A stretch of 64,000 nt of DNA, from contig NZ_CP114287.1 of assembly GCF_027111295.1 (NCBI RefSeq), positions 310,001 through 374,000 on the forward strand, read 5' to 3'. Of the stretch, positions 1 through 9,071 are shown piece after piece. This DNA comes from Flavobacterium gelatinilyticum (GTDB lineage: Bacteria; Bacteroidota; Bacteroidia; Flavobacteriales; Flavobacteriaceae). Below the pieces are notes generated by a model. It was not told the DNA's origin and searched no databases. It saw nothing but the letters and a program-made list of their open reading frames with translations. Made by a program: the position numbers and the translations under genes. The stretch's first letter is position 1. Every line of letters starts with the position of its first letter.

Positions 1-855
1 TAAAATAGTACTCAGATGATGAAAATCCTTTTGCGTTTTGGCTCCAAATATTTTTACAATAAAATATAACAAAGGAGCTAAAACCGTGGCAAATGTGTAA
101 AACGTTACAATCAACAGATTATTTTCAAAAAAATATTTATTTATGTAAAGTGCACAAAGAATAAAGGGAATTACAGCAAATCCCAAAGCGATTTTGGCTG
201 CCCTGCTTTTTCCTATTGCAATAGGCAGCGTATTCATTCCCTGATTGTAATCGCCGTCCATATCTTCGATATCTTTCACTATTTCGCGAACAAAATTGAT
301 CATAAAAGCAAAAACAGCATAATCTATTAATATCGAAAATAAACTGGCCATTTGTGCCTGGTTTTCTGAAGTTGTAGCCGGAAAAAGATCAAAAACGCCA
401 ATAATCAAAACGCTGATGGAAAGAAGTAAAGCAACCACAAAATTTCCTAAAATCATGATCTGCTTTAGGTTTGTGGCGTAAAAATAAAGAAGCGAAGCAA
501 TAAAAATAAACAACGAAGCAAACATTGGTCTCATAATTACATTCGATAAATAAAAACCTAATACAACGCCTGTAATATTAAGTCCGATATAAATATTGTA
601 CGCTCTGGTTTCTGAAATTCCTCTGCCAATAACCACATCATTGGGTTTATTAATGGTATCTGTAGGAACATCGTAAATATTGTTGATTACATATCCGGCA
701 GCGGCAATTAAAACCGTACTTAAAACCAAAAGTCCGTACTGCCAGTCAGCCAGCGCCAAAGGCACTTTTTGCTGTACAAATGAATAACGAAACAAAACCT
801 GCATAAAAGCAAGCATCAGTAAATTTTTATATCGAATTAATTTTAGGTATTTCAT
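1..855 (-). CDS. UbiA-family prenyltransferase, C-terminus cut by window edge
   Basis: Reading from the ATG at 855 on the minus strand, the frame stays open for 285 codons to the first base of the window, so the C-terminus lies outside. The translation starts MKYLKLIRYKNLLMLAFMQ and is strongly hydrophobic, with about seven to eight membrane spans. It has the two Asp-rich loops of UbiA prenyltransferases: NNIYDVPTD near residue 64 and REIVKDIEDMDGDYNQG near residue 190. The family attaches prenyl chains to an acceptor in the membrane. The relatives I recall from Bacteroidota are annotated as geranylgeranylglycerol-phosphate geranylgeranyltransferase-like, but the substrate cannot be read here. 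It is the last gene of a minus-strand run after the DUF2520 and KdsC-like genes. Confidence 0.85.
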   Translation of the reverse strand, partial: MKYLKLIRYKNLLMLAFMQVLFRYSFVQQKVPLALADWQYGLLVLSTVLIAAAGYVINNIYDVPTDTINKPNDVVIGRGISETRAYNIYIGLNITGVVLGFYLSNVIMRPMFASLFIFIASLLYFYATNLKQIMILGNFVVALLLSISVLIIGVFDLFPATTSENQAQMASLFSILIDYAVFAFMINFVREIVKDIEDMDGDYNQGMNTLPIAIGKSRAAKIALGFAVIPFILCALYINKYFFENNLLIVTFYTFATVLAPLLYFIVKIFGAKTQKDFHHLSTIL

Positions 856-952
856 TTTTTTATAGGTTCTGAGGGGCTAAGGTGCTGTTTTTTTTTAAGT
901 TACATAGATACAGAGTGACAAAGCGGTAAAGATTTCTGTGTCTAGTAATAAT

Positions 953-992
953 TATCTAAAAATCTAAAATCTAAAATCTGCAATCTAAAATC
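953..992. repeat. short 7-bp AT-rich tandem repeat
   Basis: Several near-copies of the unit AATCTAA (also AATCTGC) lie between the KdsC-like gene and the prenyltransferase gene. The tract is noncoding and probably arose by slippage. No function is visible. Confidence 0.5.
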
Positions 993-994
993 AT

Positions 995-1522
995 TTAATC
1001 GTGTTGTCCGTTAAAATATTCCATCCATTTTCCTTGTACTTTCATAACCTGTTCGATTACGTCGCGGGCAGCGCCTCTTCCGCCTTTTACGTGCGAAATG
1101 TAGCGGCAGATGTTTTTAATTTCAGGAGTTGCATCCTGTGGAGAGGTTGGTAAACCTACCAATTTCATTACATGATAATCCGGAATATCATCGCCCATGT
1201 ATAAAACCTGTTCCGGTTTAATGTTGTTAGTTTCAGTATATTCTTTAAATGTTTTTACTTTATCAGGAGTTCCTAAATGAATATCGGTAATTCCTAAATT
1301 CTGAAGCCTTACGCGGACCCCTTCATTGCTTCCTCCAGAAATGATGCAGACATGGTAACCGCTTTCAACTGCAGCTTTCATTGCATAACCGTCGCGAATA
1401 TTCATCGTACGAAGAATTTCTCCTTCTGTGGTTACAAAAACCGAACTGTCTGTAAGTACGCCATCAACATCAAAAATAAATGTTGTAATGTCGTTCATCA
1501 TTTCTTTATAACTTTTTGCCAT
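995..1522 (-). CDS. kdsC: KDO-8-phosphate phosphatase-like HAD hydrolase (KdsC family)
   Basis: A 175-residue HAD phosphatase without a cap domain, the size usual for KdsC. Motif I is DVDGVLTD (residues 18-25, nucleophile Asp18 and Asp20), motif II is SGGS (62-65), and the Mg-binding motif is GDDIPD (110-115). KdsC removes phosphate from KDO-8-phosphate in the cytoplasm during lipopolysaccharide inner-core synthesis. The Bacteroidota branch also contains a related KDN-9-phosphate phosphatase, so the exact sugar acid is inferred. The start overlaps the end of the upstream DUF2520 gene by 17 bases, which suggests translational coupling; a later Met at residue 8 or 9 is possible. Confidence 0.85.
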   Translation of the reverse strand: MAKSYKEMMNDITTFIFDVDGVLTDSSVFVTTEGEILRTMNIRDGYAMKAAVESGYHVCIISGGSNEGVRVRLQNLGITDIHLGTPDKVKTFKEYTETNNIKPEQVLYMGDDIPDYHVMKLVGLPTSPQDATPEIKNICRYISHVKGGRGAARDVIEQVMKVQGKWMEYFNGQHD

Positions 1523-2267
1523 TATTCTGTATAGATTGTGTTAGTATTTTGTAAATATTTTTTTGATTTTCATTGGTAATATAAGCCATATGCGCATCTG
1601 TGGTAACCGAGTCATGACGTTTAGCAGGTCCGGTTTGTGCGTCTGCCGGATTCAGCGTTTTAATTTTTTCGGCTGTTTCCTGAATTAAAGGACCCAGTAC
1701 TTCAAAAGGAACTTGATGTTCTTCGCAGATTTCATGCCCAATCTGATATAAATGATTCGTGAAGTTATTTACAAAAACAGCGGCCACATGAAGTGCTTTT
1801 CGCTGTTCTGAACTTATAGGATAAACAGAGTTGGAAATGCTGTTTGCTGCTGTTTCTAAAACAATATAATCTTCTGATTTTTGCGTTTCTAAACAAATGG
1901 GAATCACTGAAAAATCGACTTCTTTATTTTTAGAAAAAGTCTGCAGCGGATAAAAAACGCCTTTTCTGTTCTTTGAATCCAGAACATCAATAGGAGTAGT
2001 ACCTGAAGTATGAACCACTAATCGGTTTTCAAAAGGCAGCTGAGAAGAAACTTCTGAAATAGCATTATCTGAAACCGAAATAATATACAAATCAGCTTCT
2101 TGTAGCGCTGTAAAATCGGTTGTAATTTTTTCTGAATCAAGAAGATGAGTGAGCGCTTCTTTTTTTCTCGAAAATGCCTGAACAATTTCAACAAGATTAC
2201 TTGCAGAAAAAGCTTTTATTAAATGCTGGGCAACATTTCCGGAACCAATAATCGTTATTCGAATCAT
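1506..2267 (-). CDS. Rossmann-fold and DUF2520 domain protein
   Basis: 253 residues. The N-terminus has a dinucleotide-binding Rossmann motif, IIGSGNVAQHL (residues 6-16), followed by a beta-alpha fold like that of F420/NADP oxidoreductases and pyrroline-5-carboxylate reductase. The C-terminal half is the helical DUF2520 domain, with HVAAVFVNNFTNHLY near residue 160 and a conserved TGPAKRHD segment near 212. This architecture is widespread in Bacteroidota and its reaction is unknown; an NAD(P)-dependent reductase is the usual guess. It is the first gene of the minus-strand unit that continues through the KdsC-like and prenyltransferase genes. Confidence 0.85.
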   Translation of the reverse strand: MIRITIIGSGNVAQHLIKAFSASNLVEIVQAFSRKKEALTHLLDSEKITTDFTALQEADLYIISVSDNAISEVSSQLPFENRLVVHTSGTTPIDVLDSKNRKGVFYPLQTFSKNKEVDFSVIPICLETQKSEDYIVLETAANSISNSVYPISSEQRKALHVAAVFVNNFTNHLYQIGHEICEEHQVPFEVLGPLIQETAEKIKTLNPADAQTGPAKRHDSVTTDAHMAYITNENQKNIYKILTQSIQNNGKKL

Positions 2268-2422
2268 ATCGCAAAATTAGTATTATTTTTTAAAAACCAG
2301 AACAGTCTTTTTTTAGTTTAGATATTGTACTTTAATCTATTCATTCCATTATTTTCTTAACATATTTAAATTTGATTATGTGTTTGAATTTTTATAATAT
2401 TGACAGAAATTAATTAATAAAT

Positions 2423-3502
2423 ATGAAAAAAATAATTACTTCTATTGCTTTTTTATTATTAACAAATATTGTTTTCTCTCAAGAGATAGGAGACGGGTAT
2501 GCCCCGGCAGCTTTACAAGACTTTTCGGTTGCACTTAAATCAGGGATTTACAATGGGTATTACGGTACTCTTCAATATCTTAATGAACCAACAAAAGGTG
2601 TAACTCCAGACGTAAGTAATCCATGGCAGCATTTATTTACTATGAGACATACAGGTAGAAATAATAATTATCAATTACAAATTGCCTCATCATTTGCAGT
2701 TAATGATCGATTATTTTTTAGAAAGATTGTTGGAGGGGATTTATCACCTGTAAATACATCATGGGTTGAATTAGCTACTCGAGAAGCTAACACTTTTACA
2801 GGAAATCAAATTATAAGTGGAAATGTGGGAATTGGCACAACTAATCCAAGATCTGTTCTTGATGTAGCAAAAACAACAGGAAATGGTATTCTATCCACAG
2901 TATTTGCAAGATTAGCTGAAGGTGATTCAGTTGGCGACGGAACTTTTTTAGGAGTAAGAAGCTATAATACCTCAGTAGTTAATGGTAAATCTTTCTCAAT
3001 TGAACATAGTTTTTATAATCTTACAAATAGTTCAATTAACTTTTTTAGAGGTGGAGGTACCCTTGGAGGAGGGATTTCTTTTAATACAAATAACAATAAG
3101 GAACAGATGATAATAAATTCTAATGGCTATGTAGGTATTGGTATAACAAATCCTAAAAACCATTTAGATGTAAACGGAACAATTCATTCTAAGGAAGTAA
3201 AAGTTGATATGACAGGATGGTCAGATTTTGTATTTAAAAAAGAATATAATTTGCCAACTTTGGCAGAAGTAGAAAATCATATTAAAGAAAAAGGTCATCT
3301 TAAAAATATCCCTACTGAGGAAGAAGTTTTGAAAAATGGTATCAATTTAGGTGAAATGAATGCTAAACTTTTACAAAAAATTGAAGAACTCACACTATAC
3401 TCAATTCAACAATCAAAGGAAATAGAAATATTAAAAGAAGAAAACAAATCATTTAAAGATCTTTCTGAAAGAATATCGAAAATTGAGAAAAAAATGAAAT
3501 AA
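2423..3502 (+). CDS. exported tail-fibre-like protein with coiled-coil C-terminus
   Basis: 359 residues with a signal peptide (MKKIITSIAFLLLTNIVFSQ). Two copies of a phage tail-fibre-like motif are visible: GNVGIGTTNPRSVLDV near residue 133 and GYVGIGITNPKNHLDVNG near 236. After the second comes a segment common in Bacteroidota fibre-like exoproteins, with WSDFVFKKEYNLPTLAEVE and GHLKNIPTEEE, then a 50-residue charged coiled coil. The layout suggests a trimeric fibrous surface protein. In phage fibres the equivalent region often precedes an intramolecular chaperone, but no S74 peptidase domain is present. No phage genes are nearby, and it appears monocistronic with a strong terminator at 3543-3580. 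Function unknown. Confidence 0.75.
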   Translation: MKKIITSIAFLLLTNIVFSQEIGDGYAPAALQDFSVALKSGIYNGYYGTLQYLNEPTKGVTPDVSNPWQHLFTMRHTGRNNNYQLQIASSFAVNDRLFFRKIVGGDLSPVNTSWVELATREANTFTGNQIISGNVGIGTTNPRSVLDVAKTTGNGILSTVFARLAEGDSVGDGTFLGVRSYNTSVVNGKSFSIEHSFYNLTNSSINFFRGGGTLGGGISFNTNNNKEQMIINSNGYVGIGITNPKNHLDVNGTIHSKEVKVDMTGWSDFVFKKEYNLPTLAEVENHIKEKGHLKNIPTEEEVLKNGINLGEMNAKLLQKIEELTLYSIQQSKEIEILKEENKSFKDLSERISKIEKKMK

Positions 3503-3542
3503 TAGTTTTTTTAAGAAGATGTTTAAATCCTTATAAACAAAT

Positions 3543-3580
3543 AAATCAGTTTAATCCTTTGTTATGGATTAAACTGATTT
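3543..3580 (+). terminator. intrinsic terminator after fibre-like gene
   Basis: A perfect 15-bp inverted repeat (AAATCAGTTTAATCC and its complement) with an 8-base loop, 40 bases after the stop codon of the fibre-like gene. There is only a short T-rich tail. Confidence 0.75.
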
Positions 3581-3735
3581 ATATTTAATTACCCTTTCTT
3601 GTACTAAGAAACAGCATTGATCAAAATACAAAAATGAAAGAATCCCTTTAATTTATTTAATATATGACAGATAAACGGCTGGTTTATTTGGTTTTTATTA
3701 ACAAATTACAAGTATCTCAAATCAACATTTTTAAG

Positions 3736-3743
3736 TACTTTTG
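3736..3743 (+). promoter_or_regulatory. candidate -7 box of the cytochrome-assembly gene
   Basis: TACTTTTG matches the Bacteroidota -7 consensus TAnnTTTG, 31 bases before the ATG at 3775. No convincing -33 TTTG box is seen 19-21 bases upstream, so this is a partial match. Confidence 0.45.
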
Positions 3744-3774
3744 TCGCACTTTATATCAATGTAATTCCTAAGAA

Positions 3775-6700
3775 ATGGATAAAAAAATATTCTCTTTTTT
3801 GTTTTCTACACGTTTAATGGCCGTTCTTTTTTTAACATTCGCAATTGCAATGGGTATTGGAACTTTTATCGAAAGTAAATACAATACCGATACAGCCAGA
3901 ATTTTAATTTACAATACCTGGTGGTTCGAAGCTATAATGGTTATTTTCGTGATTAATTTCTTCGGAAATATTAAAAAATACCAGCTTCTTAAAAAAGAAA
4001 AATGGGCGACTTTATTACTTCACCTGTCTTTTATTTTTATCCTTGTTGGAGCATTTATTACAAGATATATTAGTTATGAAGGAATGATGCCGATTCGTGA
4101 AGGAGCGACAGAAAATCAGTTGTATTCTGATAAAACATTCTTAACTGTTTTTGCTGACGGTGAATATAAAGGAGAAATGAAACGCAGGGTTTTCGAAAAA
4201 AGTCTGCTGCTTTCTCCGGTTACCAATAATGATTTTACAATTTCCGGAAAGTTTGACGAAACTCCTTTTGAAGTAACATACTCTAAGTATATTATGGGAG
4301 CCAAAGAAGTCGTTAAAGAAGATCCAAACGGTACTTTATATCTTAAATTAGTCGAAGCCGGTGCCGGCGGACGTGAAGAACATTACCTGAAAGAAGGTGA
4401 AGTGCAAAACATTCACAATGTATTATTTGCCTTAAACAAACAGACAGATGGTGCGATCAACATCAATACTACTGGTGAAAAATTTACAATCCAGACTCCT
4501 TTTGAAGGTGAATATATGCGAATGGCAGATCAGGTTAAAGGAAAAGTAACCAAAGATGATGTACAGCCTTTAATGATGCGTTCTTTATACAGCATTGGCG
4601 ATATTCGTATCGTTTTTCCTGATATGCCGATGAGAGGTAAAATCGATTACGAATCAAGTAACGATTTTAAAGCAAAAGAACATTCAGATGCTTTGGTTGT
4701 AAAAGTAAAAGCAGAAGGACAGGAGAAAGAAGTAATGCTTTTAGGATCTAAAGGAAGCGTTGGAGAACCAAAAACAGTGAAAATTGGTAATATTGAATAT
4801 TCTTTATTTTTTGGAAGTAAAGCGTATGTACTGCCATTTCAGATTAAACTAAATGATTTTATCGCAGACAAATATCCGGGAACAGAAAAAAGTTATTCTT
4901 CTTTTAAAAGTAAGGTTACTGTAATTGATTCTACAGAAACTTTTGATGCAGATATTTATATGAACCACGTTTTAGATTATAAAGGATATCGTTTCTTCCA
5001 GTCTTCATTTCATCCGGATGAAAAAGGAACTGTTTTATCTGTAAATCACGATTGGTGGGGAACTAATATTACGTATTTAGGATATTTTCTATTGTACATT
5101 GGTTTAATGGCCATTATGTTTACTAAACATTCTCGTTTTGGAGATTTGAAAAAGAAATTAGAAAAAATTCAAAAGAAAAAGGAAACACTGATTACGATTT
5201 TGTTTTTATTAATTGGTTTGAATGGTTTTGCTCAGGAAGCACCGCACGTTCATACGCCGGGGCATGTTCACGAACACGATCATAATCATAGTGCAGATCC
5301 AAACGATCATTCCAATCATGTTACAGCGCCGCCAAGTCAAAAGCAATTAGATTCATTATTGAATATTTTTAAAGCGCCTGAAGCACATGCTGCTAAATTT
5401 GGACGTTTGATTGTTCAGGATGCAGGAGGAAGGATGAAACCTATTAATACTTTTTCGTCAGAATTACTTCGTAAAGTAAGTCATAGTGATAAATATAACG
5501 GAATGAACTCTGATCAGGTCTTCTTGTCTATGACTCAATATGCTCAGGTTTGGATTCAGGTACCTATTATTTATCTTAATACAAAGGATGACAGTATTCG
5601 TAAAATTATTGGTCTTGACAGAAAAGCAAAACTGGCACCTTTTGTTAAGTTTTTTGATGAAAACGGAAACTATAAACTGGCACCTTATTTAGATGCAGCA
5701 TACAAAGCAGCAAATCCAAACAGCTTTGAGAAAGATTTTATCGATACTGATAAAAAAGTAAACTTAATGGAATCTGCGTTAAGCGGCAGTATTTTAAGAA
5801 TTTTTCCTGTGCCAAATGATCCGGGCAATAAATGGGTTTCGTATTTAGAACGCCAGAATCCGGGACTTAAAGGAATGGATTCTACGTATGTGAGTCAAAT
5901 TATTCCGATGTACTTCCGAGCTTTAAATGACGGTTCTGTTTCAAAAAACTGGGACACAGCAGATCAGTTATTAGAAAGTATACACGGTTTTCAGAAGAAA
6001 TTTGGAAGTAAAGTTCTTCCAAGTGAGCAAAAAGTAGATGCCGAAATTGCCTATAATAAATATGATATTTTCCAAAAGCTGCCTTATTGGTACATTACAG
6101 CTTCAATTTTCATGTTTATGTTTACAATCGTAAATATCTTTTTTGAGAAAAAATGGCTTCGTTATACTATAAATGGTTTCCATATCATTATAGGATTATT
6201 ATTTGGACTTCATACATTAGGTTTAATTGCACGCTGGTATATTTCCGGTCACGCACCCTGGAGTAATGCTTACGAATCTATAGTATATGTAGCCTGGGCG
6301 ACTATGTTCTTTGGACTGGCTTTTGACAGAAAATCAAAATTAACAGTAGCTTCATCTGCGTTTGTTACCGCAATGATTTTGATGGCGGCATACCTGAACT
6401 GGATTGATCCTGAAATAGCGAATTTACAGCCTGTTCTTAATTCATATTGGTTAATGATTCACGTAGCAGTAATTGTAGGAAGTTATGGTCCGACTGCTTT
6501 AGGAATGATTTTGGGTTTTGTTGCCTTGGTTTTAATCTTCTTTACAAATGATAAAAACAAAGCTAAAATGGATTTACATATTAAGGAAGTAAGTTATATT
6601 AACGAAATGGCCCTGACAATTGGTCTTATCATGCTGACTATCGGAAACTTCCTTGGAGGACAATGGGCAAATGAAAGCTGGGGACGTTACTGGGGATGGG

Positions 6701-6984
6701 ATCCAAAAGAAACCTGGGCTTTAATCTCGATTATGGTTTATGCCTTTGTAATTCACGCTCGTTTTGTTCCGGCTTTGAGAGGAAAATGGATCTTTAACTT
6801 AATGAGTATGTTTGCTTTTATTTCGATCTTGTTTACCTATTACGGAGTAAATTTCCACTTAGTAGGTTTACATTCATACGCAAGCGGAGAAGCGCATTCG
6901 TTAAGCTGGATTTGGTACTGTATGGGAACCATAGCTGTAATTGGAGCTGTAACGTATCCTAAATACCGTAAATACTACAAATAG
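3775..6984 (+). CDS. cytochrome c biogenesis protein, ResB-CcsA fusion
   Basis: 1069 residues, a fusion of both subunits of the system II cytochrome c synthase. The N-terminal ResB/CcsB-like half (about 1-455) has membrane spans and a large extracytoplasmic domain. The C-terminal half (about 775-1069) is CcsA-like, with the haem-binding WWD signature in WGRYWGWDPKETWALI near residue 970 and conserved histidines such as RWYISGHAPWSN. CcsBA exports haem and attaches it to CXXCH motifs of apocytochromes outside the membrane. In the middle, residues about 470-487 (LITILFLLIGLNGFAQ) look exactly like a flavobacterial signal peptide, followed by a segment with nine His residues (about 490-514). This suggests that separate ancestral ORFs were joined. 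Confidence 0.9.
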   Translation: MDKKIFSFLFSTRLMAVLFLTFAIAMGIGTFIESKYNTDTARILIYNTWWFEAIMVIFVINFFGNIKKYQLLKKEKWATLLLHLSFIFILVGAFITRYISYEGMMPIREGATENQLYSDKTFLTVFADGEYKGEMKRRVFEKSLLLSPVTNNDFTISGKFDETPFEVTYSKYIMGAKEVVKEDPNGTLYLKLVEAGAGGREEHYLKEGEVQNIHNVLFALNKQTDGAININTTGEKFTIQTPFEGEYMRMADQVKGKVTKDDVQPLMMRSLYSIGDIRIVFPDMPMRGKIDYESSNDFKAKEHSDALVVKVKAEGQEKEVMLLGSKGSVGEPKTVKIGNIEYSLFFGSKAYVLPFQIKLNDFIADKYPGTEKSYSSFKSKVTVIDSTETFDADIYMNHVLDYKGYRFFQSSFHPDEKGTVLSVNHDWWGTNITYLGYFLLYIGLMAIMFTKHSRFGDLKKKLEKIQKKKETLITILFLLIGLNGFAQEAPHVHTPGHVHEHDHNHSADPNDHSNHVTAPPSQKQLDSLLNIFKAPEAHAAKFGRLIVQDAGGRMKPINTFSSELLRKVSHSDKYNGMNSDQVFLSMTQYAQVWIQVPIIYLNTKDDSIRKIIGLDRKAKLAPFVKFFDENGNYKLAPYLDAAYKAANPNSFEKDFIDTDKKVNLMESALSGSILRIFPVPNDPGNKWVSYLERQNPGLKGMDSTYVSQIIPMYFRALNDGSVSKNWDTADQLLESIHGFQKKFGSKVLPSEQKVDAEIAYNKYDIFQKLPYWYITASIFMFMFTIVNIFFEKKWLRYTINGFHIIIGLLFGLHTLGLIARWYISGHAPWSNAYESIVYVAWATMFFGLAFDRKSKLTVASSAFVTAMILMAAYLNWIDPEIANLQPVLNSYWLMIHVAVIVGSYGPTALGMILGFVALVLIFFTNDKNKAKMDLHIKEVSYINEMALTIGLIMLTIGNFLGGQWANESWGRYWGWDPKETWALISIMVYAFVIHARFVPALRGKWIFNLMSMFAFISILFTYYGVNFHLVGLHSYASGEAHSLSWIWYCMGTIAVIGAVTYPKYRKYYK

Positions 6985-7004
6985 AGATATATTTATATAA
7001 ATAC

Positions 7005-7037
7005 AAAAGGGTTCAGCTTTAGCGGCTGAACCCTTTT
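7005..7037. terminator. bidirectional terminator
   Basis: A 13-bp perfect stem (AAAAGGGTTCAGC) with a 7-base loop and T tracts on both strands. It separates the convergent ResB-CcsA gene and the DUF3667 gene and can serve both. Confidence 0.9.
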
Positions 7038-7054
7038 TGTTTTACCGGTTAAAA

Positions 7055-7795
7055 TTATTCAGGTATTTTTCCAAGAAGCAGCAGAATGATAATAAATACA
7101 ATTATAAAGCATATCAGAAATATAAAATGACTTAAAAGACTTAGAAATAAGGCTTTTGTTTTTGATATTTTATTAAAAAACTGAATGTTGGTCCACAATG
7201 TCAACAGCACACCAATAAAATAAATTGTAGTGGTGAATTTTTGTATGTGCTGATAATCGGTATTGTTTAGGTAAATCAAAATGGGAAAAGTCAAAAGCTG
7301 TGCAAAAAGCCGCTGTGAAGCCTTGAAAGTATTCAGCACAAAAAATTCGACATAATTATAGCCCTGTTTTCTAAAAACAATATAAGTTCCTACAGTATAA
7401 AGCGGAATTGTAGCTATAATAATCCATGAAAAATGCGCTGCCTGCCACTCATTAAGTTCATCATAATTAAAATTTGAAGTTGACTTGTCCGGAAACAAAT
7501 TAATATGAAAATAATGGTACAACACACCATAAAGCGTGGCTAAAACTACCACTAAAGACAAAGGTTTAAAATGCCTTACCCGTTTCCCTTCAATAAATTC
7601 CCTAACCGAATGTCCCGGTCTCGTAAATAATTGTTTTAATGAATATAAAATTCCTTTATCAAAATGAAGAAGACCATGCTGGATATCATGCCATAAAAAA
7701 TGGGCATTTATTTTATGCGTATCAGCCGGTTGTCCGCAATTATTACAATAATGCCCTTTAAAAACCTGATGGCAGTTTTTACAGATAATTTCCAT
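7055..7795 (-). CDS. DUF3667-type zinc-ribbon membrane protein
   Basis: 246 residues. The N-terminus has a four-cysteine zinc ribbon, CKNCHQVFKGHYCNNCGQ (about residues 5-22). It is followed by an HDIQHGLLHFDKGILYSLKQL segment and the motif TRPGHSVREFIEGKRVRHFKP, which are hallmarks of DUF3667. The C-terminal two thirds have about five membrane spans. This family is common in Bacteroidota and has no known function. The gene starts 12 bases after the upstream DoxX-like gene and is probably co-transcribed with it. A shared role is not evident. Confidence 0.8.
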   Translation of the reverse strand: MEIICKNCHQVFKGHYCNNCGQPADTHKINAHFLWHDIQHGLLHFDKGILYSLKQLFTRPGHSVREFIEGKRVRHFKPLSLVVVLATLYGVLYHYFHINLFPDKSTSNFNYDELNEWQAAHFSWIIIATIPLYTVGTYIVFRKQGYNYVEFFVLNTFKASQRLFAQLLTFPILIYLNNTDYQHIQKFTTTIYFIGVLLTLWTNIQFFNKISKTKALFLSLLSHFIFLICFIIVFIIILLLLGKIPE

Positions 7796-7807
7796 AGTAT
7801 TTAAATT

Positions 7808-8224
7808 TTAAAGCTTATCATTTGATTTTGTTTTTCCAAAACCATTCGGGAACATAATCGTCAGCAGGACGCAGATTAGTAAAAAATTATATTCAGCACC
7901 GTTTCGGCCGCCGCCAACAACAAACCAGCCTTCTTTAAAATGAACCAGAACAATTCCCATCAGCAGTATAAAAATCGTTATAAATCCGGCAGGTTTTAAA
8001 TATTTATTTAAAAGAAGAAGAATAGCGGCGATAATATGCGAGATTTTAATTGACCACGCCAGAAACACTCCAAAAGGGGCAAAGCCAATCTGATTTAAAT
8101 ACAGATTTCCAAAATCGTTGATTCCGTTATCGAAAATTCCAAAAACAGAATGTGTCAGGAGAATAATTGCCACCGCAATTCGTAAAAGTAAATTTCCGTT
8201 CATAAGCATATTCAGTTTAATCAA
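7808..8224 (-). CDS. DoxX-like small membrane protein
   Basis: 138 residues with four predicted membrane helices, the size and topology of DoxX/DUF4870-like families. The segments GVFLAWSIKISHIIAAILLL and GGRNGAEYNFLLICVLL resemble DoxX proteins, including the polar loop before the last helix. The biochemical role of most DoxX proteins is unclear, though some are linked to quinone or sulfur redox chemistry. A terminator at 8227-8260 separates it from the upstream sigma/anti-sigma pair, so it probably starts its own unit with the DUF3667 gene. Confidence 0.7.
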   Translation of the reverse strand: MIKLNMLMNGNLLLRIAVAIILLTHSVFGIFDNGINDFGNLYLNQIGFAPFGVFLAWSIKISHIIAAILLLLNKYLKPAGFITIFILLMGIVLVHFKEGWFVVGGGRNGAEYNFLLICVLLTIMFPNGFGKTKSNDKL

Positions 8225-8226
8225 AA

Positions 8227-8260
8227 AAAGCGCATATTAACAGGGTTTAATATGCGCTTT
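8227..8260 (-). terminator. terminator of sigma/anti-sigma operon
   Basis: A 14-bp perfect stem (AAAGCGCATATTAA) with a 6-base loop; on the minus strand it runs into a seven-T tract. It lies 23 bases after the anti-sigma stop codon. Confidence 0.85.
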
Positions 8261-8282
8261 GAAATTATAATTAGTTCCGTAT

Positions 8283-9071
8283 TTAAACTTTTCCTAAAGT
8301 ATACAATTGTTCCATTGTAGGCGTTAAACTTCCGCCGGCAGGTTCAAGGGTAATTCCAAATGCTTCAGCTGAATCAGTCTGGCTTACAGCAAAGATTTTC
8401 TGAGAGTTGCCTTCAAAATTATCCAGCAGACCAATGCTTGTAGGTGTAAGAACCGGACTTAGTTTTAAAGACCAAACCTGGTATACCATTCCTTTTGGAG
8501 GTGTTGGCAGACCTGCTGCATCAATATAAGTTGTTTTGGTCTCCTTGTTCCAGTATACTTTTGCAAACGATGAAGGAGAAACCGCCTGACCGCCAAGTGT
8601 TACACCTGTGTTTTTAATATCTCTTACGATACTAAGATTTTTCTCGGTTTCCTTATTCTGCTGGCTTAAAAAAGCAAAATCACGTTGTATTTTATTCTTT
8701 TCAGTACCAACAGTAGAAATAGCCTGTTTTGTTTTGGTAAGTTCTAAGGTCTGATAACCAAAACCTAACAATAACAATACCGCTGCAGCCCAGCCCACAT
8801 ATTGTGTCCAGTTTGAAGCTGGTTTCAAATCGACCACTTTTCCGTGTTTAAGCTCTAAACGTGCTTTAATTTTTTCAAAATTAGCAACAGAGTGGAAAGG
8901 AGCAAAGCTCGATGATAAAGCTACGATGGCTTTTTCTATTGCAATAATTTCCTTTTCTACTTCCGGGTTTGTTTTTGCTAATGCTGCAATTTCCAGATTT
9001 TCCTTTTCCGTTAATAAACCATAAACGTAAAGTTCCAGAATTCCTGATTCTATATATTCTTGTGCTTCCAT
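8283..9071 (-). CDS. anti-sigma factor, RskA-like
   Basis: 262 residues. The N-terminal cytoplasmic part (about 1-90) resembles anti-sigma domains, with ESGILELYVYGLLTEKE near residue 7. A single membrane span follows (YVGWAAAVLLLLGFGYQ, about 91-107), then a short coiled coil. The extracytoplasmic C-terminal domain resembles anti-sigma-K factor RskA, with KVYWNKETKTTYIDAAGLP and PPKGMVYQVWSL. It should sequester the ECF sigma factor encoded directly upstream and release it on an envelope signal. The two genes share one base (ATG/TAA overlap), which supports coupled translation. The signal is unknown. Confidence 0.88.
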   Translation of the reverse strand: MEAQEYIESGILELYVYGLLTEKENLEIAALAKTNPEVEKEIIAIEKAIVALSSSFAPFHSVANFEKIKARLELKHGKVVDLKPASNWTQYVGWAAAVLLLLGFGYQTLELTKTKQAISTVGTEKNKIQRDFAFLSQQNKETEKNLSIVRDIKNTGVTLGGQAVSPSSFAKVYWNKETKTTYIDAAGLPTPPKGMVYQVWSLKLSPVLTPTSIGLLDNFEGNSQKIFAVSQTDSAEAFGITLEPAGGSLTPTMEQLYTLGKV

